From Silene latifolia (lineage: Eukaryota > Streptophyta > Magnoliopsida > Caryophyllales > Caryophyllaceae): a DNA stretch of 64,000 nucleotides. The DNA lies in the NCBI RefSeq assembly GCF_048544455.1, contig NC_133528.1:49218293-49282292 (forward strand), given 5' to 3'. This document shows positions 24,511 to 36,910 of this stretch, piece by piece (the stretch's first letter is position 1; each line of letters starts with the position of its first letter). Position numbers and translations under genes: made by a program. The notes under the pieces are model-generated. The model did not search any database. It saw only the letters and a list, made by a program, of their open reading frames with translations, and had not been told where the DNA came from.

Positions 24511-25405
24511 TGTTTTTTCATAACATCGTTAATTTAATAAATGAATCTGAATATGTAATTCTGTTTATTAAAGTCGTGAATTTCTCGTAAATTGCTTTAT
24601 CTTTTTTTTTTTTGTTAATAATTTATAATATTGTATAACATTCTTAAAAGACCGCATCACATTTAAAGACATAGTATATCAAATTAAATAAGTAACTTAT
24701 TATCACCTATCATTGAGAAGTCTAAAACTAATATATTGTCAAACTTTTCATTGAAAAATTGATTTTTATCTTTATTAATAAAATATTTATAGAAAAATTT
24801 GAATTTGAGATAAATTGAACTTGGTAAAAAATAAATTTTGGGGAATTTTGTATGCAGTAAAAATAAAGACAATTAGATTAAAAAACTGATTAAATGAAAA
24901 AGTATGCTAAAAAATGATCTCCAACAACTCATTAAATAAAAGAAAAAACCCTTATTGAAAAAATAAGCGATAAAAAAATCAATATAGAAAATCTTTTTTT
25001 TTTATTGAAAATTAGCACATCACAATGAAAAATAAAATACAGATTATAATAATTAATTCACATGTATAAATAATGTGAAAATTTTGATGAAAGAAACGAT
25101 CAAGAATAAATAAAAGAAATCAATTAAAATAAAATAATTTTTTGTTGTACGACGATCTTTTCTGTGCTTTTTGGCAAAAATTGATCACTCTTTGGTTAAT
25201 AGTGACCCGGTCATTTTTTTAATAATAAAAAAATGGTCATTGATACCCAAAATTGATCACTATTTAGCAAAAAGTGATTAAATTTTTCACGTTACAGGTA
25301 CAACGGTAATATAATAGAATTTGCGTAGAAAAATATATGAAAAGATGTGTAAAAGAAAATTAAAATAAGAATGACGACAAATTTTTTTAAAACAAAAAAA
25401 AAAAT
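24511..25405. other. AT-rich CACTA interior, nothing recognised
   Basis: No usable frame on either strand. A short duplicated word AAAATTGATCACT is present near 25178 and 25250. A single Stowaway-like start TACTCCCTCTTATCC at 25408 has no partner end nearby. Confidence 0.6.
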
Positions 25406-25706
25406 ACTCCCTCTTATCCAAACCAAAGGTAACACTTGCCTTATTCGGACCATCCAAACCAAACTACCTATTCCTTTTTGGGTAACAAATAAGACCAACT
25501 ACTCCTAATATACACTATATATTTACAACATATGCCATTGTTAAAAGTCAGGCCCACCAACCTAACAAATCTTAATACCCGGATAACCCAAATGTTTAAA
25601 ACCCTAACCCACCCTCCCAACCACTCACATTCATTACCCCTCCTTAATGACTCCCTCAAAGTAACTCTAATCTCCCAACTACTCGTCACTCTCATTTCAT
25701 CACCAT

Positions 25707-25756
<50 letters not shown>

Positions 25757-25947
25757 TTTGTCATCAGTTTTTCCATCTTTCCCTTCATTATTTTCTTTTA
25801 AATCCGTCACTCTCATTTAATCCGTCACTCGATTCTCCCATATTTTATTTTGAAAGTAACAAATTCTCCAAATATGTCATTCAAAAAATCCGTCATTCCA
25901 ACAAATTCACGCACTGAAAGTAGATCGTTGATCTTCTGTGATCTTCC

Positions 25948-26553
25948 ATGGATCATCAACATCATGATTGTTCTTCAAATTGTCTTGCATGTACAATTAC
26001 TCATTATCGCCTTGGATCATCGCAATCGTCGACTCCTGAAGATGTTTGTGATGATTCCCCTCCTCCTATCACCGTCGTTCCTGACACTCTTGATTCTTTT
26101 GATTTGGGAACTGAGGTCCAAGAGACATAAGACGAAGAGACACAAGACCCTGACCTTGATCTTGATCTTGATCTTGAAATTGTTCCTGGGACCCCTTCGC
26201 CCGATCGTCCACTTGGCTTTATTGCGAGTCTTCTAGCTGCTCAGGCTCGTAGTGAACTACCTGATGTTCCTCATGGTGAAGTACTTGATGATGTTGGGGG
26301 TTTTCGAAGACTTTGGGTGAAGAAATGAAGGGTGTTATTGGGTATTCTGAGTATTTTAGTGATGAAATTAAGGGTGTCGCTGGGTGTTCTGAGCCTATTC
26401 GCGAAGAAATAAAGCCTGATAATTGGGATTATATTGACTACGATCTGCCTGAAAATGAATCTTTGTTTGAGATGCTTTGTGGTTTGCAGCCCAGGTTTCG
26501 CTCTCAATGGCCTATTTTGAAAGCTGAGTGGTTGGCTTCTAATCCTAAACCGT
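25948..26553 (+). pseudogene. Unknown gene fragment inside the CACTA element
   Basis: A frame begins MDHQHHDCSSNCLACTITHY at 25948, continues through an acidic DPDLDLDLDLE stretch and SPDRPLGFIASLLAAQ, and after a frameshift near 26295 continues LGEEMKGVIGYSEYF to DNWDYIDYDLPENESLFEML and WPILKAEWLASNPKP. A TAA interrupts at about 26128. A GTAAGC donor follows at 26552. A (CT)n tract and pyrimidine-rich leader precede it (25710-25745). I do not recognise the protein. It may be a captured host exon or part of an unfamiliar transposon gene. Confidence 0.45.
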
Positions 26554-26599
26554 AAGCCGATATTATTTTCTATTTTTTGCTGGTTTTTGGTTGCTGCTG

Positions 26600-27130
26600 G
26601 CTATGGTTTCTGGTGTTTGGTTGCTGCTGGTTCTGTTTTCTGGTTGTTCTGTGACCCAATGATCTCCTATGTGAGGGTCTTTATTAATTGTGGTCCTATT
26701 TAATCCATATTACCCCATATAAAAAATCATTTATATGATACCCCCATTAAATTTGGTTTTGGCGGTTGTAAATGATGACAAGGTCCTTTTAGATGCCACC
26801 CCAATGATGCTTTGGTTAAGGAGGGGTACAAAATGATCTCGTGTAGCTCACTGATGAATGGGGAGTCCACCCTGAGAGCTTGTGAGATTCTGTATTGTGA
26901 TGGTTAGATGTTGCTACTGGTTCTGTTTTCTAGTTGTTCTGTGACCTAATGATTTGCTTGAGGGTCTGAATATTAATTGTGGTCTTCTGTTTTACCCCCA
27001 ATAAGAAAAAGTCATTTACATGGTCAAATTTGATGCCACCCCAATGCTACATTGGCTATGGAGGCACAAATTGGTCTTTGTCTTGCTCAATGATGATAGG
27101 GGAGTCCACCTTGAGAGCTTATGTGTTTGC
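26600..27130 (+). repeat. Direct duplication of about 280 bp
   Basis: GTTGCTGCTGGTTCTGTTTT ... GAGAGCTTGTG (about 26617-26885) is repeated with changes as GTTGCTACTGGTTCTGTTTT ... GAGAGCTTATG (about 26910-27122). It may be intron sequence of the fragment before it. Confidence 0.8.
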
Positions 27131-27234
27131 TGTCAACTTTGATGATATTTACATTCTGATAGTGCAAATTAAAACCACCAAGTAGTCCAAAATTAAACAT
27201 TTAAAAAAGATTTCATACCTTACATTACTTACCT

Positions 27235-27665
27235 TACATTCATTACCATGTTTAAGAAGGAAACATTACACATTTGACCATGTTTCCTTTATAAACATTT
27301 CAAAAGATAGCATACCTAATTATTGTAATTTTAGAATAATGCATTAACTTGCTGAAAATCATGCATATTCACCCACTGGTTCAAAAACATGTGCCTATCC
27401 AGTGGTTCCACCTCCATAGCTTCTCTTACCTTTTGCGTCATAAACATTACAAAAAGGAAACATGAGGCATTCATTACCATGTTTAAGAAGGAAACATTAC
27501 ACATTTGACCATGTTTCCTTTATAAACATTTCAAAATATAGCATACCTAATAATTGTAACTTCAAAATATTGCATCAACTTGTTGAAAATTATACATCTT
27601 CACCCACTGGCTCCAAAACATATGCCCCCTCGCGTGGTTCCACATCCACTGATTCCACCCCCATT
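27235..27665 (-). repeat. Direct duplication of about 230 bp at the mariner 3' end
   Basis: CATTACCATGTTTAAGAAGG ... GTGGTTCCACCTCCA occurs at about 27240-27415 and again at about 27471-27655. The right copy covers the end of the mariner transposase frame, so the left copy is a duplicate of that 3' end. Confidence 0.85.
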
Positions 27666-29021
27666 GCTTCCCCCTGCACTAGAAGAAGCTGGTTCATGCC
27701 CTCTGAAAGAATTTCAAGGGCAGCTCCTTGTCCTTGTCCTTGTTGTAGCAAGTGCTCTAAGCACTCCCTCACCAATAATGTATCGACACTTAAATCCCTT
27801 GGGAGTATACCTAGCCTTGCGAGGACTCGCTTCCTTATGTGAGGTATAGTGAAAATATTGTGACCCTTTGTGAACATAATTTCTACCATCACTGTTTGTA
27901 AAGTAAGAAAGTTAAACTTAAAATTGCTTGGAACAAGAATCTCATATGCATTCTCAACTGCAGCTACTAATTCAAGAATCGTAGTAGCTATAGTTTAATG
28001 CTGCAATGACTGTAAATAACTAAAAAAAATCATTTATGTTTAGATCAGGACTATTTGGTTGTTGAAACATGAGACAGATATCAAACCCGTCTGAGCTGGC
28101 AGCAATTCTGAACTCTGGATCATTGTCTGAAATATGGGGTCTTGCATTATCTTGTAGAATATAAATCTCTTTACTTGCATTTTCTGGCAATTTTAACTTC
28201 AGTGCTGGTATGATCTTATTGATCAAGCAATCTTTGATCACAGCTTTGGTGATTGAAGTGACAGATTTTGTGACTAAAGTTCCTGCTGCCCTGTTTACAC
28301 TACTTTTTTAAGGCAGGTACATCTTCAATGAAGGGAAAAATCCCTATTTTCCCATCGAATAATACTTCACCATTTGTTCCATATGCACAGGTCTAATTAC
28401 CGCACACATGAACATAACTTTTGTTATGAGTCTTTTCGATTGACAAGCGCGGTATGGTACATCCTCTTCGGGGATTACGTAGTACCTATCCACCTCCTTG
28501 GTAATATAAAACCACTTTTCATCTATATGAACTTATTGTGACATGTCTTTGAACTTGATAAGCTTTTCATTTAAGTCAACATAAATTGAGTTAAGTGAAA
28601 AAATCAGCCTATTTATTTTATTGGCTTCGGTTAGAGCTGGGTGTAATGGACTGCTTATCCTCTTTAGTATGCCACTTTTGACCCATCGTTGAACGGTACC
28701 GTAACCAACCCCAAGTTTGGCGGCAAGTTTCTCCATGGACCTTCTGTTTTTTTTTGGGCAGGGACATTACCTTTTTTTGTCGATGTACACACGTTTGGCG
28801 TTAGCGTTACCTACCCTACGTGATGGCAAGTGAATAGGTTCATCGTCCCGCATCTTTACCTTTGCTCTTTTCCACCACAACCACACTGTTTTTCGAGTCA
28901 CATTCCACTTGGTTGCGGCTTCCTTTATCTTCCCCTTTTCTAGGACGCCTTTCTTGGCGTTCACCAACTAGAAATGAACAAGGGAATCCTTTTCTTCATT
29001 CGATAAATTCGTCTTTCCCAT
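27590..29021 (-). pseudogene. Plant mariner-like transposase, decayed
   Basis: Reading from ATG at 29019-29021: MGKTNLSNEEKDSLVHF then a stop, then a helix-turn-helix (EAATKWNVTRKTVWLWWKR), a second one (KLGVGYGTVQRWVKSG), then ILQDNARPH with the second catalytic Asp and NSPDLNINDFF with the third (D-D39D spacing of plant mariners). The C-terminal part FNFLTLQTVMVEIM ... HNIFTIPHIRKRVLARLG is also typical. Several stops and shifts separate these blocks and the first Asp region is unclear. Terminal repeats of the element could not be found. Confidence 0.85.
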
Positions 29022-29660
29022 AGTATTTTTTCTTGTTTGAAAGTTGTAATTTAACGTTGATTGAAAGTTGTAATTTATTTACTGTTTTGAAGTTGTAATT
29101 TGATTTCAATGATGTAATTATATATTGGCTGTAGAGTTAGAGCTTCTATTTATAGAAGCTTAGAAAGGTACATTTCCATTACTGCCGCCAAAATGAAAGT
29201 GGCGCCACTTTTGAAAGATTTCAACAAAGTGGAAATTTGGCTGTTGACAATTCAAAGAAGTGAGAGACAACAAATAGTGGGGTATGTCTAATGGTGTTAG
29301 GTTTACTCCTAATTACAATGAATCTTAATTAATTTCAATGTGGTCCTACTAACATTCCCATACTACCCTTCCATTTTCCTTGTGCTCCCTCCCATGTATT
29401 AGGAAAATATGATTAAATTTAGTTTGGAGAAAATGGTTATGCTGACTCAGGCAAACAATGTCCTCAGAATCATTAGTCGGGAGGTCAACATCGAAAACTC
29501 GAGTAATTTGGCAATAATAATGTTTTTTCCGCAAAAATATGTAAATTATGTAATATTTTTTCAATTAAATAGTAGTAAAAGTAGTTTTGAAAAAAAAAAT
29601 CATTTTAAAAGGATTCAAAGTGCTAACTATATCAACAAAGTTGAGTTTCAATTTCGGTAG
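29022..29660. other. CACTA interior beyond the mariner relic
   Basis: 29022-29300 is probable 5' flank of the mariner gene, with a short hairpin GCTTCTATTTATAGAAGC at 29141-29158. From 29300 to 29660 I see only AT-rich sequence with no supported frame. Confidence 0.5.
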
Positions 29661-29663
29661 CTC

Positions 29664-29732
29664 ATCATCAGAACTCCACAGTTAAGTGTACTTAGGTGAG
29701 AGTAGTATTGGGATGGGTGACCTCCTGGGAAG
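29664..29732 (+). repeat. 5S rRNA-derived segment, Cassandra-like
   Basis: CATCAGAACTCCACAGTTAA, then CTTAGGTGAGAGTAGTATTG, then GGATGGGTGACCTCCTGGGA match the middle and 3' part of plant 5S rRNA with few changes. The match spans the internal Pol III control region (A box to C box). The 5' third and the 3' end are not 5S. Cassandra TRIM retrotransposons carry such a segment in their LTRs, which is the likely source; a lone 5S pseudogene is the alternative. Confidence 0.75.
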
Positions 29733-29899
29733 GATCTCCAATTCGTACAAGTGCATGACTGGTGAATGCAAGTAACGATCAAACCGAATCGAGTTAACTA
29801 GCAAAGCAAGTACCAAACCTTGACACGATTCCATATGCGAAATTTTTTTAATTATTAATAAAAAATAATATTTTATATTTTGTTTATTTATTTTTCAAT

Positions 29900-30148
29900 T
29901 TTTTTGTTTGCCACGGGAATTGTTTTTGGCCACGGGAATAACGTTTTTGCCACGGGTGTAATTAGCCACAAGGTAATCCGTGGCTAAAAATTTAATTTTA
30001 GCCACGTTCTTGTTTTTCCTGTGCCTGTCTCTTAGCCACGATCATTTGCGCCACGGAAGGTATTATCGTGGCAAAGTACTTTAGCCATGGAAATTTAGCT
30101 CTTGCGCCACGAATTTAGCCGTGGCCCAAGTGCTCAATTGTTGTAGTG
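29900..30148. repeat. CACTA right subterminal repeats and TIR
   Basis: About ten copies of GCCACG / CGTGGC up to the terminal TTGTTGTAGTG at 30138-30148. The words mirror those at the left end. Confidence 0.85.
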
Positions 30149-30668
<520 letters not shown>

Positions 30669-30872
30669 TTGTCAAAGATGGTACCAAGCAAGCGGGCTAG
30701 GGCCGAGGCTAGCTCTAGTGGAGCCATGGTGGCACCCGACCCATCCTTTGCGGAAGTCATATTCATTAACGAAGCGCATAAGCTAAGGTTTGCTCACCTT
30801 AAATCTAGTCTCACTATTCCTACTAGATTCATTTGTCGCAATACTTTGAGAAGACTTGGGGAGTTATGGAGC
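30669..30872 (+). pseudogene. Element A: ATHILA ORF-1, 5' end only
   Basis: The frame opens MSKMVPSKRARAEASSS and runs through FAEVIFINEAHKLRF and PTRFICRNTLRRLGE. It matches the intact ORF-1 of element B (FPEVVFIKNEHRRRF, PTRFICRQTLDKLG) at the same relative place. A copia LTR begins at 30873 and cuts it off. The position after pol shows that ORF-1 sits in the 3' region in these elements. Its function is unknown. Confidence 0.85.
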
Positions 30873-32484
30873 TGTTGAACCATATAGTATATATGTTTAT
30901 GTTTTGATGTAAAGAGTGCTTTATATTTTATATACTCGTTGCGCGTAATTGTTTGTTTAGTCTTTTAGATTGGACTTATTCATTACTAGCAATAAAGAAG
31001 AATTGTGATGGAAGTATATCGTGATCAAGCCTCAATCAAAGATCAAGATTATCTAAGAGTTATTCAAGCATTATGAGAAGACGAAGTTCGTCTAAAGATT
31101 AATCCAGCTTGGATGATGAAGTAGCCTATACTCAAAAATCTCCTGAGAAGATTAGAATAGTTTTGGTGATTATCTCGTAATGAGAACTAAGAACGAATTT
31201 CTTATACTGGTAAAGTTATAGCTTGGCAGCTATAACATTGCTTGTAAAAGAGCTCAATGTTATAGCTCTTCTACTATAACATTGAGATGCTGAGTTTATA
31301 TTACACGACTTAAAATGTTTCAAAATTATTTTTGAAAATTTTTTTTGTTTCTTTTAAATGTTCTTGCAAAAGTATTTATTAAGCCTGGTTTAATGTGGAG
31401 TTCGGTTTTATGCTAAACGTATAGTTAGTAATCGTGTTGGATCAACTTATGAGTTGAGCTATATTACTAATTAAGGTTTTCATATAGCTACTCCTAAACC
31501 CTAAAAGTCTAAACCTAATTTCGAGTTAGGGTTTGTCACGAAATACGAGGCTTATGGGCTGTCGTTGTTTTCGTGCAATCTATCGTATAAAAGATTAGTT
31601 TTGATAAGATTTTATTCTCTAGAATTATCTTATCATATCTTTTATATTTAAACTTGATATGGTGATTTATGATAAAGATATTTTTATTATGGAAATCTTA
31701 TCATATCTTAAAATTTAAGGAAAAGATAATAGAAGGATAATTTATATTCTATCTTTTGGAATATCATTTATTATCTCTTAGGGTTTTAAGGAAAGAAATA
31801 TTATAAGATATGAGTTGTTTACATATCTTTATTTCGGCCATTAGGGTTTTCGATTAAACCGTGAGGCACGCTTCATTCTTCACTATAAATACTTTACATA
31901 TTTCAACAATTAAATGAGAGACCTTTAAGCATAAAAATTGAATTTATTTTTAAAAGCAAAACCGTGTGTTTCAAAAGGAAGAAAATCGTTTGGCTATTTT
32001 CGAAAAAGGTTGTGTGTTTATAAACTCGTATGTTCATTCTTATTGTTATCATTATAAGATAATAGTGCTTTAATTGATTTCTTACTTGTTAATTAACGTG
32101 AACCTTTGCAAGAATCGTTAGTGCTTTCTTATTAGCGTAAGTAAGTCACTCGAGTATTTAACGGTACTCATTGAGTTACAACTAGAGTTAGTTGTACGAG
32201 TTGGGTTAGTAAATTTGTAATCCGTAGAAAGGTACTAAATTTATTAATCGAGAATAGTGGACGTAGGTTTCGATTTGTGAAACTGAACCACTTCAAAAAC
32301 CGTTTGTCTCTCGCTTTCGTTTATTTTGTTTTTTTCGTTCTTGTTCGTTCATTAGTTAATTAGTTAAAGTTTAATCAATAAACTTTAAATAATTAATTAT
32401 ATTCATACAATCGAAAAAGTACCAAAAGTTTTAAATCCTCAATTCACCCCCCCTCTTGAGTATTTTGGATTGATAGACTCTTCA
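30873..32484 (+). repeat. 5' LTR of a SIRE-type copia element
   Basis: Begins TGTTGAACCATATAG and ends GACTCTTCA just before the primer site. The end CACCCCCCCTCTTGAGTA with GGTATCAGAGCCTCG after it is typical of the SIRE/Maximus copia group. A TATA box CACTATAAATA lies at 31881-31891. The second LTR lies outside the window. Confidence 0.85.
31884..31891 (+). promoter_or_regulatory. TATA box of the copia LTR
   Basis: TATAAATA about 1.0 kb into the LTR, a usual place for the U3/R border of this group. Confidence 0.6.
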
Positions 32485-32486
32485 AT

Positions 32487-32498
32487 TGGTATCAGAGC
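32487..32498 (+). other. Primer-binding site of the copia element
   Basis: TGGTATCAGAGC two bases after the LTR end, complementary to tRNA-iMet. Confidence 0.9.
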
Positions 32499-32591
32499 CT
32501 CGTGCTCTTGATTGCCTAACCGCAAAGAGGCTGATCTATCTTTTTCTTATTTATCTTATCGTTTTATATTCCGCTTCCTATCACGTGATAA

Positions 32592-32745
32592 ATGGATTCC
32601 AAATACCTCAAGTGTCCCGTCTTTGATGGGAAGAATTACGGGTTATGGAAAAACATGATGACTCACAATGTGAAAGGTCATGATTGGGAGTGTTGGAGGA
32701 TTATTCATAACGGACTGCACAAAATCCTAGTTGCATCCGCTGAAG
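32592..32745 (+). pseudogene. Copia Gag N-terminus, cut by the Ogre-like insertion
   Basis: ATG at 32592 opens MDSKYLKCPVFDGKNYGLWK, then HDWECWRIIHNGL. The pattern 'P.FDG.NYG.WK' is the conserved start of copia Gag. The frame is intact until position 32745, where TGTAGATACC of the Ogre-like LTR begins. The remainder should lie beyond 64000. Confidence 0.88.
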
Positions 32746-35535
32746 TGTAGATACCCAGTATCTGCACCTTCCAAAAACCACCCGATGATGATCATACTAT
32801 AACGTGTTTTTGATATGCGTGCGTAGATTGGCTATACATGAGACGGTTTAATGCACTACTCGGAAATGAAAAATGATTTCAAAACTTTTCTAACTTCATT
32901 TGCATTAAAATAACCCTATTTAGAGTTAAAACCGTCTTCGGACCCAAAACCGACTCAGAAACCCGCAACTCGAGTCAACCTGAGTCAACCCGAGTCAACC
33001 CAAATCTTGAATGTCAAAAATAATGCCATGAATATTTTCATCATGTCATTTCCATTAAAATGACCCTATTTAGAGTCTAAACCGACACCGAGCCAAAAAA
33101 CCGACTCAGAAACCCGCAACCCGAGTCAACCTGAGTCAACCCGAGTCAACCCAAATCTCGAATGTCAAAAATAATGCCATGAATGTCTTCATCATGTCAT
33201 TTCAGTTAAAATGACCCTATTTAGAATCTAAACCGACACCGAGCCAAAAACCGACTCGAAATTCAAATCCCGACTCACACGGGTCAAACCCGAGTCAAAG
33301 ACACAAAATACCTACCCCAAATATCACCCAAGAGTAAGCTTACACGGCTAAGCAAACCTCAATGACCACAAATCACAACCAACAAGACATTGGTTAGAAC
33401 AAATGCAAAATCCAAATTTGCGAAAGCGACAACACACCCCATTGAGTCACGGGCTGGCTCGCGCCTCTTTAGGCTGTCTGCTTAGCCTCTAAGCAAACAC
33501 AACCGACCTACCATCCCACATTTCTCTATAAATACCCACCATCACACAACACAATCTTCACGCGAGCGTCCGCCCCCTCACATATCTCTTAAACTTCTAT
33601 ACTCGACTTCCTAAGTCATAAAATCAACACGTGTTTACGACCTACCGATCGTAAACACATGCCTTACACATATTGTTTGGTACCGTCGCCGTGCATTCGA
33701 CCGACCCATTCGACCAACTCAACATCAATCAACATGTTTTAATTAACATATTTTTAACTCATTTTCAAAACAAAATCCTTTTTTAAGGCACTCTTTTTAA
33801 ACTTCTTGATCGTGAGTAGTCGCTACGAGAAAACTTGTCTCTAAAGTCGTCTATGTCGCAAACATCATACACGTAAGTTTGAGGGTATAAATATCTCACT
33901 TTAATTCATGTCTTTACTATTTTTATGAGTCTATAAGCATGAACAATGCATAACACGATTCAAATATAGGTTAGACGATCCAAAACCGAGTTTTGGCCTG
34001 AGACAGAAGCTCCTTGCTATGCAAGGGAGCTCGCGCCTCTTGTGGGTCTCGGGTCAGACTCATCCGTGTTTGAGTTCGTCTTTCCTTCAATACTTTCTTT
34101 TATTTTTACTTTTTTCCTTTTACGGTTTTTACCATTTCGAATGTTTCAAACAATTTTATAACAAACCTTTTAACCATAAATCATAATCATCCTTGGTTCT
34201 TTATACCATGGCGGTTTATTCCGTGACTCGATGATATTATTGGTTAATTACATTTTAATGGGTATTTTAACTCCCTTTTCTTTTATTTACCATTTTTCTC
34301 ATTTGTTTTCATTTGTAAACATATTAGTCATAATTCATAATCATCCTTGGTTCTTTATACCATGTCGGTCTAATCCGAGTACGATGACAAACTTGACTAC
34401 TTACAAATAATTAAACTTAACATATTTAGTTCAAATCAAACATTTTTCATTTTTATTTGTAAACCACGCTTTTCAAACATGCAGGTCCGACAACGGATAT
34501 TACTAACATAATAGTAATTATTCCGAGTCATGCAAACAATACTTGCAAATTATTTAATCACAAATACGGTTTTAAACAACCTTTTCAAAAACCAGGAGAC
34601 GGCCCCTTGGGTCGGCTCATGGCTCGCGCCCCAAGGGACCGCCTGTTTTCACATTTCAAAACCAGGGCAGAACCCCTTCCATCGCCAATAGGCTCGCGCC
34701 CCAATGGGACTGCCTGGCGCTGTTCTGCCTCGTTTTTAGCACCTGTCTAAGACGATCCCGATTACGGTTAATCCGAATACATGACGAATCAGATTGACAA
34801 GCTTAAGTTTTTACACTTTGTCATGTGACACCCTTTTTCAATAAATGAATCGTGTTAAGCATCATAATCCGAACTTGGTAAATGGATGTTTAATTTCTAT
34901 TTTCACATGTAAATCAATCTAAATCCAACTTTGACATCTTATACTTGATATTTGGATAAACAAACCGACTTAGAAAGCTCACATGTTAGGTTAAAACTTT
35001 TGGATGTGCATTCATGCATTTACACCGTTTTATCAACTCTTGCACTTAAACAACCACGATCGATCAGTAGAGGCCGCTAACGCGGGCGGGATTGGGTGTC
35101 CGATTAAAGGGCTTCCCAATACGTACCCTCACCCCTTACTCAGAACCTTTGGATAGTGGATGGCCTTATCCAGGGCGCACGAGAGTCATTTTAGGCATAT
35201 AATGCTAAAAGGGGGACGAGTCCTTATCTTTAGTGCCTATGTAAAACACCGCTTTTTGCCTTGATTGACCTAGGTATAAAGTGGATTCGAACGGGTTCCA
35301 AGCATCCCACAAATGCTTGGTGGCGACTCCGAACATCTCTGCATCGTTTCGCGGCCCTTGCCGAGATGATACCGACCGATCTAAAGCGATCCGGTCGAAA
35401 GCATTTTTACGCCGCCGAGCGTGGCTTTCAAAAGACCGCTGCATGTCCACAGTTTAGCTTGGCGTGCAGGTGGCCCGTGACTACGGACCGGTAGGCGGCC
35501 CGAATCCGCAGACCGAGACGTGGCCCATGACCACA
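32746..35535 (+). repeat. 5' LTR of the Ogre-like element (2.79 kb)
   Basis: Begins TGTAGATACCCAGTATCTGC. The first 530 bases match the sequence from 63500 to 64000 closely. It contains direct copies of a unit of about 120 bp (GAGTCAACCC, CGAATGTCAAAAATAATGCC) at 32940-33240. GC-rich words CTCGCGCC recur at 33469, 34032, 34625 and 34692. Near the end CCAATACGTACCCTCACCCC and GGGCGGGATTGGGTG are words I associate with Tat/Ogre LTRs. Confidence 0.88.
33526..33534 (+). promoter_or_regulatory. TATA box of the Ogre-like LTR
   Basis: CTATAAATACCC, with a GC-rich stretch (33455-33495) just upstream. The same CTATAAATACCCC form is used by element C. Confidence 0.6.
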
Positions 35536-35538
35536 GAT

Positions 35539-35554
35539 TGGCGACTCCGCTGGG
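35539..35554 (+). other. Primer-binding site, Ogre tRNA-Arg type
   Basis: TGGCGACTCCGCTGGG three bases after the LTR end, the primer site known for Ogre elements. Confidence 0.88.
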
Positions 35555-35999
35555 AATAACTAGGACACTTGTGTCTTTGTGATCCTTAGAGGTGAAAATC
35601 GAACGAGATCATGGTTAAAAGTGCATTAATTGATATTACGGTCATAAGTCGGGTTCCTTGTCCGGGTCCACAACCTAACCTTTTTCAGCCAATTGGCTCG
35701 TCTCGTCGGTGTGAGTTTTCTCATCCCTGCGTTTCGAATCCTGATTGAGTCAAGCATACCATTGACGTTACACATTTCTGTTTCGTCAAAGAGCTTTCAT
35801 CACTTTCGAGTACGAGGCTAGGGCACCCTCCTTACACATTTTGTTTGGATTGGTATCCCTCTCGCAAAGCGGGGTTTGATCGCTTGTTGTGTAACCCACC
35901 CTTTTAAGCCAAAACCCGTGTCAGCATAATGCATAATATAATGAACTGTGAGTGCTTATGTGCTACTTGATCATAAGTCCTTCCGTGTCATTTTCAAAC

Positions 36000-36910
36000 T
36001 TTAAAAATCACCTTTTTGCGCCTTTATAATGGCCATTTTAAACCTCGGTCTTTCGCCAACCGTTGCGCGCCTTTCTAGGCCGTCATTATGACAATTTTGA
36101 AACCCGGTTTTTTATAACCATTCCAACATGCCTTTCTAGGCCGTCATAATGACGATTTTCAAACCCGGTTTTTTTATAACCATTTCAACACGCCTTTCTA
36201 GGCCGTCGTAATGACGATTTTCAAATCCGATTTTCTACAACCATTTAAACACGCCTTTTTAGGCCGTCGTAATGACGATTTTCAAAGCCGGTTTTTCACA
36301 ACCGTTTCAAACGCCGGTCTTTTGCCGACCGTTGCACAACTTATTATGCCGTTATGATGGCCACAACTCGGTTTTATAACCATTTCAAATACACATTTTT
36401 ATGTCGTCGTAATGACGATTTTCAAACCCGGTTTTTCACAACCGTTTCTAAACACCTTTTTAGGCCGTTATAATGGCCATTTCAAAACCCGGTTTTTATA
36501 ACCATCTCAATTGCACTTTTTTCATGCCGTTGTAATGACGATTTCAAACTCGGTTTTCACAAACCATTTCAAAATACCCTTTTACGTCGTCATAATGGCC
36601 ATTTCAAACCTCGGTCTCTCGCCGACCGTTGCAGTCTCAAATCACCATTTTACGCCGTCGTAATGACGAATTCTACCCTCGAATTTTCAAAATTCGAAAT
36701 CAATTTTCAAACAAAAATGTTTTTCAAACCGTCGTAATGACAATTTCAACCCGTGCAACTTTTCGAATTTCAAATGTCGTTTTCGAAATCAAATTTGGCT
36801 TTTCTAAGCCGTATTAATAACGATTTCAATTCTCACAATTTTCGATTTGCATACCGTCTTTTAAAGGTTAAAACGGTTTTCTAACCCGTCGTAATGACGA
36901 ATTCAATCCT
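36000..36910 (+). repeat. Leader array 1: CGTCATAATGACG units
   Basis: About 13 degenerate units of roughly 62 bp. Each holds GCCGTCGTAATGACGATTTT or a variant, then AAACCCGGTTTT and AACC. The core CGTCATAATGACG is a perfect palindrome around a central A in the best unit (near 36141), and AAACCCGGTTT is also self-complementary. Confidence 0.85.

Larger units (their letters stand above)
23691..30148. mobile_element. CACTA (En/Spm-type) element, non-autonomous
   Basis: The left end is CACTACAACAAATTGACCC and the right end reads CACTACAACAATTGAGCAC on the minus strand. A 3-bp target duplication CCG lies on both sides (23688-23690 and 30149-30151), as expected for CACTA elements. Removing the element rejoins GAGCCG with GTCGG inside the palindrome cluster of element A. 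Subterminal zones carry many copies of GCCACG in both senses. No CACTA transposase is present; the interior holds other inserts and an unknown gene fragment. Confidence 0.95.

Noticed and set aside
25408..25500. Second Stowaway MITE
   Set aside because: Only one TIR-like start (CTCCCTCTTATCC) is present; no inverted partner or TA duplication found nearby.
29384..29400. GTGCTCCCTCCCATG as terminal repeat of the mariner element
   Set aside because: It points the wrong way for a right end and no matching left end was found.
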